From: an uncultured Bacilli bacterium
GTDB taxonomy: Bacteria; Bacillota_I; Bacilli_A; RF39; UBA660
Assembly (NCBI GenBank): GCA_947625425.1
Contig: CANQOH010000003.1
Location: 7,261 to 71,260 of the forward strand
DNA: 64,000 nucleotides
Direction: 5' to 3'
In this document: positions 1-8,916 of the stretch, one piece after another
Layout of the letters: the number at the start of each line of letters is the position of its first letter
How positions within the stretch are numbered: position 1 is the first letter of the stretch
The notes under the pieces: generated by a model
Told to the model about the DNA's origin: nothing
Seen by the model: only the letters and a program-made list of their open reading frames with translations
The model's database searches: none
Position numbers and translations under genes: made by a program

Positions 1-1
1 T

Positions 2-889
2 GATCGTTTCTTATATGATAATAAATATGGAATTATAACACCTTATTTTAATGAAGGAATAGGGGAATCTTTTATTAAAAGATTAGTTAAGTATCATTAT
101 TTAGAAGATGAAATATCAGAAAGAATAAGATTATTCTATGTAGCTTTAACAAGAGCTAGAGAAAAGATGATTTTATTAACACCTAAGAAAGATGAAGTAA
201 TAAATGATTTAGAAGATAATATGACAATAGATTTAAATATTAGAAGAAGATATAAATCATTTAGTAAGATATTAGATTCTATTAAGTATAAAATAAATAA
301 ATACTATAAAGAAATAAATATTGAGGAATTAGGTTTAACGAAAGAATATTTATATAGTAATAAAGACTTAGATAAGATAACTACTAAGGGAGAAGAAAAA
401 GTTAAAGTAGAAGAAATAGAAGTAATAGAAGGACCTATTTTAAAACAAGAACATTTTTCAAAAAATCTTCATGAACTAATTAATATCGAAACAAGAAATA
501 ATATGGATTTTGGTACTTTAGTTCATGAAACTTTAGAATATATAGATTTTATAAAACCTGATTATTCTTTAATAGAAAATACATTAATTAGAAATAAGAT
601 AGAAAAATTTTTAAATAATTCATTACTAGATAATATAGGAGAAGCTAAGATATATAAAGAACATGAATTTATTTATAGTGATGAATTTAATGAGTATCAT
701 GGTATAATAGATTTAATGCTAGAATATGATGATAGAATTGATATTATAGATTATAAATTAAATAATATAAAGGATGATAATTATTTAAAACAATTAGATG
801 GTTATCGTACTTATATAAAAGGAATTAGTAATAAAGAAATAAATATATATTTATATAGTATATTAAGTGAAACTTTAGAAAAATTATGA
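2..889 (+). CDS. addA: AddA helicase-nuclease, C-terminal part (5' end outside window)
   Basis: The reading frame is open from base 2, so the gene enters from the left edge and only about 295 C-terminal residues are present. The frame carries UvrD/Rep helicase motif VI (ERIRLFYVALTRAREK, bases 119-166), then a RecB-type nuclease domain: FGTLVHETLEYI, GIIDL (about 701) and DYK (about 749) followed by a QLDGY segment, i.e. the PD-(D/E)XK metal-binding core. Motif VI plus this C-terminal nuclease is the AddA arrangement of the AddAB complex, which processes double-strand breaks for RecA recombination in Firmicutes. AddB would be expected just upstream, outside the window. The stop TGA (887-889) is followed closely by the next gene. 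Confidence 0.9.
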   Translation, partial: DRFLYDNKYGIITPYFNEGIGESFIKRLVKYHYLEDEISERIRLFYVALTRAREKMILLTPKKDEVINDLEDNMTIDLNIRRRYKSFSKILDSIKYKINKYYKEINIEELGLTKEYLYSNKDLDKITTKGEEKVKVEEIEVIEGPILKQEHFSKNLHELINIETRNNMDFGTLVHETLEYIDFIKPDYSLIENTLIRNKIEKFLNNSLLDNIGEAKIYKEHEFIYSDEFNEYHGIIDLMLEYDDRIDIIDYKLNNIKDDNYLKQLDGYRTYIKGISNKEINIYLYSILSETLEKL

Positions 890-903
890 AAGGAGTCTTA
901 TTG

Positions 904-2526
904 ATGATAGAAAATAATAAAATAAGGGATCAAGTTATGATGATGATTAATTCTTTAATTGATATTATTAATAAACCAAGTTTAGTAGTTGGTAAAAGTC
1001 CTTATTTCTATCATCAGACTTCTAAAAATAATTTTATTATTTATATGTATATCTTTAAATTACTAATAAATAATAAAGAATATTTAGAAAAGAAATATAA
1101 TGAATATATTTCTAAGTATCCAAAAAAAATATATTATAGTATTTCTAATATAACTAATATCGAATATGTTAAAGAAATAGATTTACTATTTAAGATTAAA
1201 GATAAAGTAACTCTAGATAATTATAAAGTTAATTTTAAAGAAGAAAGAATTTATTTTAATGATAATACTTATGTTGATTATAAATGGTTCTTAGCTTTTT
1301 TATCAATGTTACTTGATAATACTAAGAATGATGAATATAAAGAAATTAATATATGTTATACAATAGCTAATAAAGATATAAATAAAGTAAAAGATAAAAA
1401 AGATTGTGATAAATTCTTAGAAAGCTTTAAATATTATCGTATTAAGATTAAACATGTTAATACGAAAAAAGCTGTTAAAGAAAATGATATTTTAATAGTT
1501 AAAAATACTGCCATTAATTATTTAAAACATTTAAAACAATATAAACATGGTTTAGAAAGTGAAGAATCATATTTAATCTTTTATAACTTATTAAAGAAAG
1601 AATGTAGTAAAGAGGGATTTCAGTTAGCAGAAGATGAAACTAATCTTTTAGATATTCCATATAATGAATTAAGGAAGATAAAAGATTTAATGGATAGTAG
1701 TTTTTATAGTAGTTCATTAAATAAACAAGTACATATTATAGAAAGTGCTGTATGGCAATTAAGTAATGATATAACACTTCTAGAACATATGAATACATCA
1801 ATAGATAATTTAGGAGATTTACTAACAATTATTAGAATAGAATCTTATAAGAATTATGAAACAATTAGAAAAGAATATAATTTAGATGATATTCAAATAT
1901 TATTACTTCTAGCGGTGAATAAGTTTTTACTTACTTATATAGATGAAGATAGTATAGATTATAGCTTATTAGATTTAAGAAATATTAAACCTAAATATAT
2001 GAATAGTATTTGTGATAATAATGAAGCTTTATTAAAAGAACAATTAAAGAATTTAAATTTAGAGTTACAATCTGTTAAAAGAGATTTAGATAAATATAAA
2101 AAAGAACGTAGTAGTTTAAATGAAAAAGATTTATCTAAAGATAAATATCAGAATGAATTGGAATTATGTGTAGGAAAGATTAATAGAGCAAGTATTGTTA
2201 TTGGGCGATTAAATTCAACGATATCTTCAGTATCTAAAGAGTATGAAGAAGAGAGAAAGAAGATAGAAGATAAATATAATAATATAGATATTTTTAATAA
2301 TAATAATTCCGTAATTAAACATATATATAATTCGATTATGGCTTGTAGTTATTATTTAAAAACTAATAATACTAATGTCTTAAATAATATAATAGTCTTT
2401 GAAGATTATGAGAAAACAGAGAATTCATTTTACTTAGAGATGACAATTAGAGATTTACTTAAAATTAGTAATCAAAATGTTTTAAATGGTATTAGAGATC
2501 AATCTGATTTACCTAAGTTAGCATAG
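904..2526 (+). CDS. unknown 540-aa cytoplasmic protein
   Basis: I do not recognise this protein. The frame can be opened at ATG 886, overlapping the addA stop, but AAAGGAG at 889-895 lies inside that extension and sits 8 bases before ATG 904, so 904 (or TTG 901) is the better start. There is no signal peptide or membrane segment. Residues about 370-450 are rich in Lys, Glu and Leu and look like a coiled coil; the rest is predicted mainly helical. A segment of the form IYFNDNTYVDYKWF resembles IHFNDNEYDIKYF in the unknown gene at 8917, so the two may be distant relatives. It is probably co-transcribed with addA. Confidence 0.7.
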   Translation: MIENNKIRDQVMMMINSLIDIINKPSLVVGKSPYFYHQTSKNNFIIYMYIFKLLINNKEYLEKKYNEYISKYPKKIYYSISNITNIEYVKEIDLLFKIKDKVTLDNYKVNFKEERIYFNDNTYVDYKWFLAFLSMLLDNTKNDEYKEINICYTIANKDINKVKDKKDCDKFLESFKYYRIKIKHVNTKKAVKENDILIVKNTAINYLKHLKQYKHGLESEESYLIFYNLLKKECSKEGFQLAEDETNLLDIPYNELRKIKDLMDSSFYSSSLNKQVHIIESAVWQLSNDITLLEHMNTSIDNLGDLLTIIRIESYKNYETIRKEYNLDDIQILLLLAVNKFLLTYIDEDSIDYSLLDLRNIKPKYMNSICDNNEALLKEQLKNLNLELQSVKRDLDKYKKERSSLNEKDLSKDKYQNELELCVGKINRASIVIGRLNSTISSVSKEYEEERKKIEDKYNNIDIFNNNNSVIKHIYNSIMACSYYLKTNNTNVLNNIIVFEDYEKTENSFYLEMTIRDLLKISNQNVLNGIRDQSDLPKLA

Positions 2527-2536
2527 GAGTGGTAAG

Positions 2537-2974
2537 ATGAAGAAAGTTTTATCAGGAATTAATATTTTAATATCTTTAATAGCTATAGTATCTCTTTTTG
2601 TTTTTAAGATGAGTGATAATGTTGTATATATTATGATGATGACAGCAATGATTGGGTGGATAATACCTTATTTTGGACCTTTAATTACGGGTTTAGCAAT
2701 TCTTAATGAGTCACATTACAAAAGAGCTTTGATTTTAAATATTGTTAGTATTTTAATGATTATCTTTATTTTGATAATGATTAGAATTTTATATGATAAG
2801 AAGATGTCAGTGATGTTAATTACTTATTTAGTTCTTTTAGTAATTAATATTATTAATGTAATTTATATTGGAAGAATAGTTAAGAAAGATTATGATGATA
2901 ATAAAGATCAAAGAAGAAAAGATAAAGAGTTATTAAAAAAGAAGAAAGAGGAGAATAATGGTGCAATCGTCTAA
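2537..2974 (+). CDS. four-helix membrane protein
   Basis: A 145-residue hydrophobic protein with about four membrane segments (roughly residues 5-24, 28-55, 62-85 and 92-115) and a highly charged Lys/Asp/Glu C-terminal tail expected in the cytoplasm. It starts 10 bases after the previous stop behind AGGAG, and its end overlaps the next gene by 17 bases, so the three genes from 904 to 3464 look like one transcription unit. No family was recognised; the spacing of the hydrophobic segments is like small Firmicutes integral membrane proteins of unknown role. Confidence 0.7.
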   Translation: MKKVLSGINILISLIAIVSLFVFKMSDNVVYIMMMTAMIGWIIPYFGPLITGLAILNESHYKRALILNIVSILMIIFILIMIRILYDKKMSVMLITYLVLLVINIINVIYIGRIVKKDYDDNKDQRRKDKELLKKKKEENNGAIV

Positions 2975-3464
2975 AAAAGATAAAAAGTTAGAAAAAGTAA
3001 AAATAGATAAAAAGAATTATAAAGTAATTATAGGTACTATCGTAGTCATTATTATCTTAGCTCTAAGTGGTTTTAGTTTTACAGGATATAAAGTATATAA
3101 TGAACCAACTAATAAATTAAAAAGATACTTAAGTAATAATGGATATGAATGTGGTAAAAGTTTATGTCGTAAAGAAAAAGATAAAGTAACTTATTCTGTA
3201 AGTTATAAGAAAGATAGTTATCAAATAATAAAAGATTTATATACGATAAATATTTCCAAAAAGAAACCTTTTATTGTCTTTAAAGTTGATGATAAAGTGT
3301 GTACTTATGAAGTTGATGATTATAAAGCTTTTAGTTTAGTAGATAATACTTTTACTTATGATAAAGATTGCGCTAAATATGTAGATGAAGTTAATAAGGG
3401 AATTAAAGATTATAAAAATATTTTAAGTAATGCTCGTGTAGATATAAATGATTTAACGAAATAG
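2958..3464 (+). CDS. single-pass membrane-anchored protein, unknown
   Basis: A 168-residue protein with a basic cytoplasmic N-terminus (residues 1-22), one membrane helix at about 23-45 and an extracytoplasmic domain with four cysteines (in ECGKSLC, VCTYE and DKDCAKY), suggesting disulfide bonds outside the cell. It starts at ATG 2958 inside the previous gene, with AGAGGAG 4-5 bases upstream, which implies translational coupling. A good terminator follows directly. Function unknown. Confidence 0.7.
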   Translation: MVQSSKKDKKLEKVKIDKKNYKVIIGTIVVIIILALSGFSFTGYKVYNEPTNKLKRYLSNNGYECGKSLCRKEKDKVTYSVSYKKDSYQIIKDLYTINISKKKPFIVFKVDDKVCTYEVDDYKAFSLVDNTFTYDKDCAKYVDEVNKGIKDYKNILSNARVDINDLTK

Positions 3465-3492
3465 AAACTATATTTTAAATATAGTTTTTTTT
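3465..3492 (+). terminator. Rho-independent terminator
   Basis: An 11-bp perfect stem (AAACTATATTT / AAATATAGTTT) with a one-base loop is followed by a T run. It ends the 904-3464 unit. Confidence 0.8.
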
Positions 3493-3522
3493 GTGTTATA
3501 TTTATAATAGAGGGTAGTTAAT

Positions 3523-3843
3523 ATGAAGATAAGATATATAGTTATATTAGTTTTATTATTTATATTAGTTGGTTGTAGTAATAAATTAAATAAAGAAGTT
3601 ACTTTAACAGGAGAAATTATTACGAGAGAGATTATGATTGATAGGGGGAAACAAAAGATAAGTATTTTATCTTTAGATAGTCCTTTAGTAATTAATGGAA
3701 CTTCCGTAAATAGTGTTAAATTAAATAATAATGAAGAGATAGAAGATAATACAAGAATAACAGTTAAGGGTATCTTAGAAGAAAATCAAGATACTTCATT
3801 AGATATTTTATATGAAGTAGATGTTAAAAGTGTGGCAATATAA
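3523..3843 (+). CDS. small lipoprotein, OB-fold-like
   Basis: A 106-residue protein whose N-terminus (KIRYIVILVLLFILVGC) is a lipoprotein signal with lipobox LVGC; Cys18 would be lipidated after cleavage. The mature part is beta-rich and alternates in the manner of an OB-fold (LTGEIITREIM ... ITVKGILEE), similar in style to the repeats of the convergent gene at 3864-4595. GAGGGT lies 8-9 bases before ATG 3523. It is monocistronic and ends in a bidirectional terminator. Function unknown. Confidence 0.75.
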   Translation: MKIRYIVILVLLFILVGCSNKLNKEVTLTGEIITREIMIDRGKQKISILSLDSPLVINGTSVNSVKLNNNEEIEDNTRITVKGILEENQDTSLDILYEVDVKSVAI

Positions 3844-3865
3844 AAAGATGGAATTTCCATCTTTT
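3843..3865. terminator. bidirectional terminator between convergent genes
   Basis: A perfect 11-bp inverted repeat, AAAAGATGGAA / TTCCATCTTTT with a single T loop, overlaps the stop of the lipoprotein gene on the left and reaches the stop of the convergent gene on the right. Confidence 0.8.
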
Positions 3866-4595
3866 ATTTTAAAGTACAATTTTTTAATTTATAAGTTCCA
3901 TCTAAAGAACAATTTATTTTAACATCATCATTGCCAGTTAGATTAAATTCATCTTGCCAATTAATAGTAAAATAATTACCGGCATTATTATTGTTTTGAT
4001 AAGTAGTTTTAGATTCAAATAGTTTATAAGTTTCATTATCAGTAACCATATAACCTGATATTGTAAAAGTAGTTTTATTTAAAAGAGATATATTTTCATA
4101 TAACTTAGAATATTCGATTTCTTCAACATTTTTATAGTTAATTGGTTTATTACTGATAGTAGTTAATTTAATATAACCAGTACTTAAATCAATATTACCA
4201 ACAAAATAGATATTTTGACCTTTTTTAATACTTGAACTAAGATTATCAATAGTAGCTGTGAGATAATTTTTACTATCTTTATCTTGACTTAATTTGATAA
4301 TGGATGTTTCTTTATCTTTTTTGATACTAACAATATAACCAGTACTCATATACCAAGTACCACTTTTTTTAGTTGTATAACTTAGAAGATAACCAGCAGT
4401 TATTCTGATGTCTTCGCCTAATTGACTGTCGATATCTTTAGTGTTATTAACATCACTTACATCAATATATTCTGGTTCTTTATTATCTTTTTCTTCTTGC
4501 TTATCAATTATTTTATTCCAAAAGACAACACCTAATAACATAAGAATTATTAAGATAACAAAGATTATGTGAGCTTTATATTTTTCTAAATTCAT
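3864..4595 (-). CDS. membrane-anchored protein with OB-fold-like repeats
   Basis: A 243-residue protein with an N-terminal membrane anchor at about residues 9-27, an acidic linker, and an extracytoplasmic region with two beta-rich modules at about 55-135 (ITAGYLLSYTT ... YFVGNIDLSTGYIKL) and 145-243 (FTISGYMVTDNETYKLF). The alternation is like OB-fold domains, but I cannot assign a family. Start is set by GAGGTGA 7 bases before ATG 4595. It faces the lipoprotein gene; both may be surface-exposed proteins of related fold. Cys near the C-terminus (NCSLDG, NCTLK) may form a disulfide. Confidence 0.7.
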   Translation of the reverse strand: MNLEKYKAHIIFVILIILMLLGVVFWNKIIDKQEEKDNKEPEYIDVSDVNNTKDIDSQLGEDIRITAGYLLSYTTKKSGTWYMSTGYIVSIKKDKETSIIKLSQDKDSKNYLTATIDNLSSSIKKGQNIYFVGNIDLSTGYIKLTTISNKPINYKNVEEIEYSKLYENISLLNKTTFTISGYMVTDNETYKLFESKTTYQNNNNAGNYFTINWQDEFNLTGNDDVKINCSLDGTYKLKNCTLK

Positions 4596-4656
4596 AATTA
4601 GTCACCTCATATAAGTTTATTATATAATAGAAGTTAAGAAAAAGATAAGTATTTTT

Positions 4657-4670
4657 AAATACTAGTATTT
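4657..4670. promoter_or_regulatory. 14-bp perfect palindrome in divergent intergenic region
   Basis: AAATACTAGTATTT lies between the minus gene ending its 5' side at 4595 and the thioesterase start at 4717. A perfect palindrome in a divergent promoter region may be an operator, but no known regulator is recognised and AT-rich DNA makes such palindromes easy. Confidence 0.3.
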
Positions 4671-4716
4671 TTGATTAAATAGTTGTATTATTAGAAAGGT
4701 ATTTGGAGGTTTAAAG

Positions 4717-5121
4717 ATGGAAAAAGAAAAAATGTATCAACAAATAATTGATTATGTGGAAAATAATCCAGGATTTATTAAATATAATAAAATGCATATT
4801 ATCGAATTAAAAGATTGTTATGCAAAGATGGAAGCTTTGATAGATGAGAATTCACTCAATCCAAATGGAACTGTTCATGGCGGTTTATTATTTGGTTTAG
4901 CAGATACAGTTATGGGAATGGCTGCAAGAACAACAGGACGTAATTTAGTTACAATTAATTCCCAAATTGATTATTTAAAAATGGTTAAAGGTAGTAAGAT
5001 TATAGCGACAGCAGAAAAAATAAAAGTTGGTAAGACAACAGCTGTTTTTAGATGCAATATCTATGATGAAAAAGATAATTTAGTAGCAACAGCAACTGGA
5101 ACATATTTCTTTATTGATTAA
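4717..5121 (+). CDS. PaaI-type hotdog thioesterase
   Basis: A 134-residue single-domain hotdog-fold protein. The motif NPNGTVHGGLLFGLADTVMGMAA is the signature of PaaI/YdiI-type acyl-CoA thioesterases, with His-Gly-Gly at the start of the central helix and Asp in the ADT turn. These enzymes hydrolyse acyl-CoA thioesters, often of aromatic acids; substrate cannot be told here. Length is normal. TTTGGAGG lies 7 bases before ATG 4717. It is followed by a hairpin and the convergent LysR gene. Confidence 0.85.
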   Translation: MEKEKMYQQIIDYVENNPGFIKYNKMHIIELKDCYAKMEALIDENSLNPNGTVHGGLLFGLADTVMGMAARTTGRNLVTINSQIDYLKMVKGSKIIATAEKIKVGKTTAVFRCNIYDEKDNLVATATGTYFFID

Positions 5122-5146
5122 ATAGTTCATTAGAACTATTTTTTTA
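5120..5146 (+). terminator. terminator after the thioesterase gene
   Basis: Stem AAATAGTTC / GAACTATTT with an ATTA loop, then a T run. It overlaps the 3' end of the convergent LysR gene and may serve both. Confidence 0.75.
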
Positions 5147-6032
5147 AATCATTTAATATTATTTCCGTTAATTTATTAGTACTAAAACTATGAATAGAAT
5201 TCTTAAGGAGAATTAAAGAGAAATAAGTTTCTGGGAGTTTCTGTTTAGTTTTTATTTCAAATATTTTGCCTTCTTTTAATTCATTTTCGACAAATTCTTT
5301 AGTAGAAAGACCAATACCTAAACCGATCTTAACAAAGTCTTCTAATAAAGAAGAACTAGCTATTTCTAGTTTAGTAGTTATTTTAATATTGTTATTGGCA
5401 CAGAATTTATCAAAAGTTTCTCTGGTTGTTGAAGGATACTTTTGTAAGAGAATAGGGTATGATTCTAAATCATTAATATCAATTACTTTATCTTTTAATT
5501 CTTTATAGGTATCTGAAGCGATAAAAGCCATTTTTAATTTACCTAAACGAATTAATTCTAAATCTTCATCTTCATTAATTTCCTCTTTAGCAATAAGAAT
5601 GTCAATCTTACCTTCTTTTAACATATTACGCATTATTTTACTAGGATCCGTGAAAACTTGAATAGCAATATTAGGATATTCTTGATGAAAGATTTTTAAA
5701 TATTTTAAAAGAAAGATACGCATTAAAGTTGTACTAATACCAATTCTGATTGTACCTTTTTCTAATTTTTTTAAATTAGAAAATTGCATTTCAGCATTAC
5801 TAAAAGAATTAATAGCTTGTTTAACATAGTTATATATTTCTTTACCATTATCAGTTAGAATAACACCTCTTTTAGTACGAATAAATAATTCACCACCTAA
5901 TTGTTCTTCAAGATTTTTAATTTGTTTAGTAACAGCTGGTTGACTTATCATCAGAATTTCACTAGCTTTAGTAATATTACCAACAGTAGCAACGACATAG
6001 AAGATTCTATATAACTCAAAATTAATATTCAT
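5136..6032 (-). CDS. LysR-family transcriptional regulator
   Basis: A 298-residue LysR regulator. The N-terminal winged helix-turn-helix (residues about 1-60) reads NFELYRIFYVVATVGNITKA, then SQPAVTKQIKNLEEQLG, with the usual LFIRTKRGVILTDNGKEI wing; the effector-binding domain covers about 90-290. An upstream in-frame start exists at 6053, but GGAGG sits 7 bases before ATG 6032, which I take as the true start. It is divergent from the PHP phosphoesterase gene with 91 bases between, so it may control that gene and itself; the effector is unknown. Confidence 0.9.
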   Translation of the reverse strand: MNINFELYRIFYVVATVGNITKASEILMISQPAVTKQIKNLEEQLGGELFIRTKRGVILTDNGKEIYNYVKQAINSFSNAEMQFSNLKKLEKGTIRIGISTTLMRIFLLKYLKIFHQEYPNIAIQVFTDPSKIMRNMLKEGKIDILIAKEEINEDEDLELIRLGKLKMAFIASDTYKELKDKVIDINDLESYPILLQKYPSTTRETFDKFCANNNIKITTKLEIASSSLLEDFVKIGLGIGLSTKEFVENELKEGKIFEIKTKQKLPETYFSLILLKNSIHSFSTNKLTEIILNDLKK

Positions 6033-6060
6033 ATTATAACCTCCAGTTATCATAAAAATA

Positions 6061-6076
6061 AAAAATATATATTTTT
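6061..6076. promoter_or_regulatory. palindrome between lysR and PHP gene, possible LysR site
   Basis: AAAAATATATATTTTT is a perfect 16-bp palindrome in the 91-base divergent region, followed by TTATAAT. LysR regulators bind dyads of T-N11-A type in such places. The low complexity of the sequence makes this weak. Confidence 0.3.
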
Positions 6077-6123
6077 ATTATAATAAGAAGAAGACTATAA
6101 TGCAATTATAAAGAGGTGGAAAT

Positions 6124-6990
6124 ATGGAAAGAATAATGGATTTACATACGCATAGTATTTATTCAGATGGGAATTTAAGTCCTTCAGAAATTGTTAAGGA
6201 AGCTACAAAGAAAAAGATAGGTGTTTTAGCTATTACTGATCATGATAATATAGAAGGCTCTAAAGAGTTAGTTAAATTACCACATAAAGATATTTTAGTT
6301 TATAGTGGGGTTGAATTAACAGCTAAAGCTAGTAAAGGACGTATGCATATCTTAGGATATAATATTGATTTAGATAATGAAGAGTTAAATAGAGAACTTG
6401 ATGAACAGAAAAGAACAGCTATTTATAATTTATTATTATATATTGAAGTCTTAAAGAGAGATTTTAATTTACAAATACCTAGAGATGAAATAGATATTAT
6501 TCTTAGAAGTAAAGGGAATGTTGGAAGACCTCAATTAGCTTTGTTATTAGTTAAACTTGGATATGCTTTAGATGTAGAAGATGCTTTTAGAAGATATTTA
6601 ATATATGCTTATGAAAAGGTAAGAAAAGTAAAGAAAGGTTTAACTAAAGAAGAATGTATTGAATTAATAAATGGAGCTGGAGGAGTAGCAGTACTAGCGC
6701 ATCCTAATAGTTTAAAATTACAATTACAAGAACTTAAAGAAGAGATACGTTATCTTAAAAGTGTTGGTTTAAAAGGAATTGAAACTGTTCATTCTAATTT
6801 AAGTAAACAAGAAAGAATGGCTTATCATAAAATAGCGATTGAAGAAGAATTACTAGAAAGTGGTGGAACAGATTTTCATGGATATGAAGCTAAACCAGAT
6901 ATAGATTTAGGGACTGGAAGAAGAGGTAATGTTTTAATACCAGTTAATAGTTTAAGCTTAACTAAGAAAATAAATTCAAGATATAAATAG
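6124..6990 (+). CDS. PHP-domain phosphoesterase (TrpH/YciV-like)
   Basis: A 288-residue protein with the complete set of PHP metal-binding motifs: DLHTHSIYSDG (I), AITDHD (II), GVELTA and HILGY (III), AHPNSL, and GGTDFHG near the C-terminus. It matches the TrpH/YciV group, whose studied members hydrolyse 3',5'-nucleoside bisphosphates or trim RNA 5' ends; the exact substrate is inferred. AGAGGTGG precedes ATG 6124 by 7 bases. Divergent from the LysR regulator. Confidence 0.88.
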   Translation: MERIMDLHTHSIYSDGNLSPSEIVKEATKKKIGVLAITDHDNIEGSKELVKLPHKDILVYSGVELTAKASKGRMHILGYNIDLDNEELNRELDEQKRTAIYNLLLYIEVLKRDFNLQIPRDEIDIILRSKGNVGRPQLALLLVKLGYALDVEDAFRRYLIYAYEKVRKVKKGLTKEECIELINGAGGVAVLAHPNSLKLQLQELKEEIRYLKSVGLKGIETVHSNLSKQERMAYHKIAIEEELLESGGTDFHGYEAKPDIDLGTGRRGNVLIPVNSLSLTKKINSRYK

Positions 6991-7049
6991 TTTTTTCTTA
7001 TCTATTATGCTATAATAATAGAAGTAAAATAGTAAAGTAGGTGAGTAAA

Positions 7050-8579
7050 ATGTTAACTAATGAATTAAAAGCTATTGAAGTTCTCATGAAAAGTTTAGTT
7101 AATAATACTTCTTTAAGAAAAGAAGCAAGCTCATCTTTTATTAATTTACAAAATTTTGAAAATGCTAAATTAAATTTATTTAATATGATATCTATTAATG
7201 AATTAATGGAATATTATGATGAAAATCCATCATTTTCTTTAGAATTCTTTTTATTTCAAGGTATTATACCTGGCTTATATGAAAAGCCTTCAGCTGTGCC
7301 AGTAGTGGATGCTAAGTTTTATAATGATGTTAATGGTTATTATCGTAAGTTATTTAAAGCTTTAAAAGAAGGCAATTATGTTTATGATGAGAATAGTAAT
7401 GTTTTTGTATCTAGTGAAGAAATAGAAACTGTTATTCCCCAAATATGGTTATATAGATTAGCTAATGCCTTTAAGAAGAATGCTTTTAAAGAAATGTTTA
7501 TGTATAATAAAAAGAGTGAAAATAATATCTTAGATGTTTTAGGTTTAATAGATTATTTAAGACATACTAAGACTTTCTTAGTATCAATGTCAGCGGTAAG
7601 CCCTAATACTAATTTAAAAGTTGTTTTTGATGAAACAAGAAAGAAAACAATTGAGGAATATCGTGATAAAAAAGAAGTTAAAGTTGATGAAGTAATGGCA
7701 ACTTTTAAATCTTTAGTACCTAATGATGTTGAAGTAGAAATTAGTAAATATAAATTAGCGGATGCTTTTTGGTTAGTTAATAAAGCTGAAAAGTATAAAC
7801 CAGATTTCTATAGTGAACCATTAGAAGTCCAACAAAGATTAATTAATAAATGGTTAATTGAATTTATTAATAGTAATGAAGTAGCTAATCGTCAAACACA
7901 GAAATATGTTTTAGCTTCTAGTTTAAATGAAGAAGCTTCTTATAGAGGAGAAGATATTCCTAAAGGAGAAGTTATTGCTGGTTTATTTAATTTATATATG
8001 AGTTTAATTAAAGAATTAGATCTTGATTATACAGCTATTTCTTTAAGTGATTTTCATTTACTTGGTTATGCTAGTCCTAGTTTACAAGCTAATTTAGCTA
8101 AATTAAATGAAATGATAAAAGTTATTAATAAAGAACGTGAAATAAAAATAGATGCTAAAGATAAAGCAACAGAAGAGTTAGCTAAATTAAGTGCTATATC
8201 TGATACTGATGTAGCGAAAAAAGAAATGCGTGCGAAGAAATATCAAAAAGCTTTAGAAGATTATCAAGCTAAAGAAGCAATAGAAGATGAACATCAAGCA
8301 GCAAGAAATCAATTACAAGCTTTAATTACCGAAGAACAAAAAACATCTTTAGCTAATATAGCTTTTGATAATGATAAAATAATGAGTTTAATAATTGAAG
8401 CTATTAAAAAAGGTCGTGTATATGCTAATCCTAAAGGTAAAAGTTTATATATTGAACTATATAATGATACTTTAGGTAAGAGTGTCTTTAAAGCTTCAAT
8501 TACTTTTGATAAGTTAGTTGAATTTATTACAAATCTTAACTTAACTTTAGATGATTTTGATTATTCTAAGAGAATTTAA
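7050..8579 (+). CDS. unknown 509-aa protein
   Basis: I do not recognise this soluble, largely helical protein. An in-frame GTG at 7041 is part of the Shine-Dalgarno sequence AGGTGA (7039-7044), so ATG 7050 is the start. Residues about 345-420 are a charged coiled coil rich in Lys, Glu and Ala (KDKATEELAKLSAISD onward). The C-terminal 70 residues are less charged and look globular. There is no signal peptide. The lower frequency of the extreme AT codons in this gene suggests good expression. A terminator follows, so it is monocistronic. Confidence 0.7.
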   Translation: MLTNELKAIEVLMKSLVNNTSLRKEASSSFINLQNFENAKLNLFNMISINELMEYYDENPSFSLEFFLFQGIIPGLYEKPSAVPVVDAKFYNDVNGYYRKLFKALKEGNYVYDENSNVFVSSEEIETVIPQIWLYRLANAFKKNAFKEMFMYNKKSENNILDVLGLIDYLRHTKTFLVSMSAVSPNTNLKVVFDETRKKTIEEYRDKKEVKVDEVMATFKSLVPNDVEVEISKYKLADAFWLVNKAEKYKPDFYSEPLEVQQRLINKWLIEFINSNEVANRQTQKYVLASSLNEEASYRGEDIPKGEVIAGLFNLYMSLIKELDLDYTAISLSDFHLLGYASPSLQANLAKLNEMIKVINKEREIKIDAKDKATEELAKLSAISDTDVAKKEMRAKKYQKALEDYQAKEAIEDEHQAARNQLQALITEEQKTSLANIAFDNDKIMSLIIEAIKKGRVYANPKGKSLYIELYNDTLGKSVFKASITFDKLVEFITNLNLTLDDFDYSKRI

Positions 8580-8597
8580 AAAATTCTTTTTTTTTTA
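8571..8597 (+). terminator. terminator after gene 7050-8579
   Basis: Stem AGAATTT / AAATTCT with an AAA loop and a T run of about ten; the 5' arm is inside the end of the gene. Confidence 0.75.
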
Positions 8598-8611
8598 TTT
8601 TAAGTAAAGTG

Positions 8612-8620
8612 TGTTACAAT
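8612..8620 (+). promoter_or_regulatory. extended -10 promoter element
   Basis: TGTTACAAT, an extended -10 (TGN plus TACAAT), 17 bases before ATG 8638. The same TGTTA(T/C)AAT word precedes several other genes in this window. Confidence 0.55.
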
Positions 8621-8637
8621 AAGTGTGGGTGAAATAT

Positions 8638-8895
8638 ATGGGATTAACAGTAAAAAATAGAAATAATTATGAACTATCAGATAATTTAGCTTCATTTTTT
8701 GCTTTAGATGTAAATGAAGATCCACTACCTGATTATACAAGTTTAAAACATAAAGTTAATGATTCTAAATTAGATATCGAAGAAAAATCAAATTTTATTA
8801 ATAAAATTAATTCTTTAAAAGTAGCTAAAACAATGAAAGAGCAACAAAAAATAATAAGAGAAATAGAAGAATTAAAAGATAAATATAATTTATAG
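8638..8895 (+). CDS. small acidic/basic helical protein, unknown
   Basis: An 85-residue protein; the upstream in-frame GTG at 8623 would place the -10 element against the start, and GGGTGA sits 5-6 bases before ATG 8638, so 8638 is preferred. It begins GLTVKNRNNYELSDNLASFF and its C-terminal half is strongly helical and charged (KQQKIIREIEELKDKYNL). No family recognised. It precedes the unknown gene at 8917 by 21 bases and is probably co-transcribed. Confidence 0.65.
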   Translation: MGLTVKNRNNYELSDNLASFFALDVNEDPLPDYTSLKHKVNDSKLDIEEKSNFINKINSLKVAKTMKEQQKIIREIEELKDKYNL

Positions 8896-8916
8896 AGAAG
8901 GAATATTAAATAATTT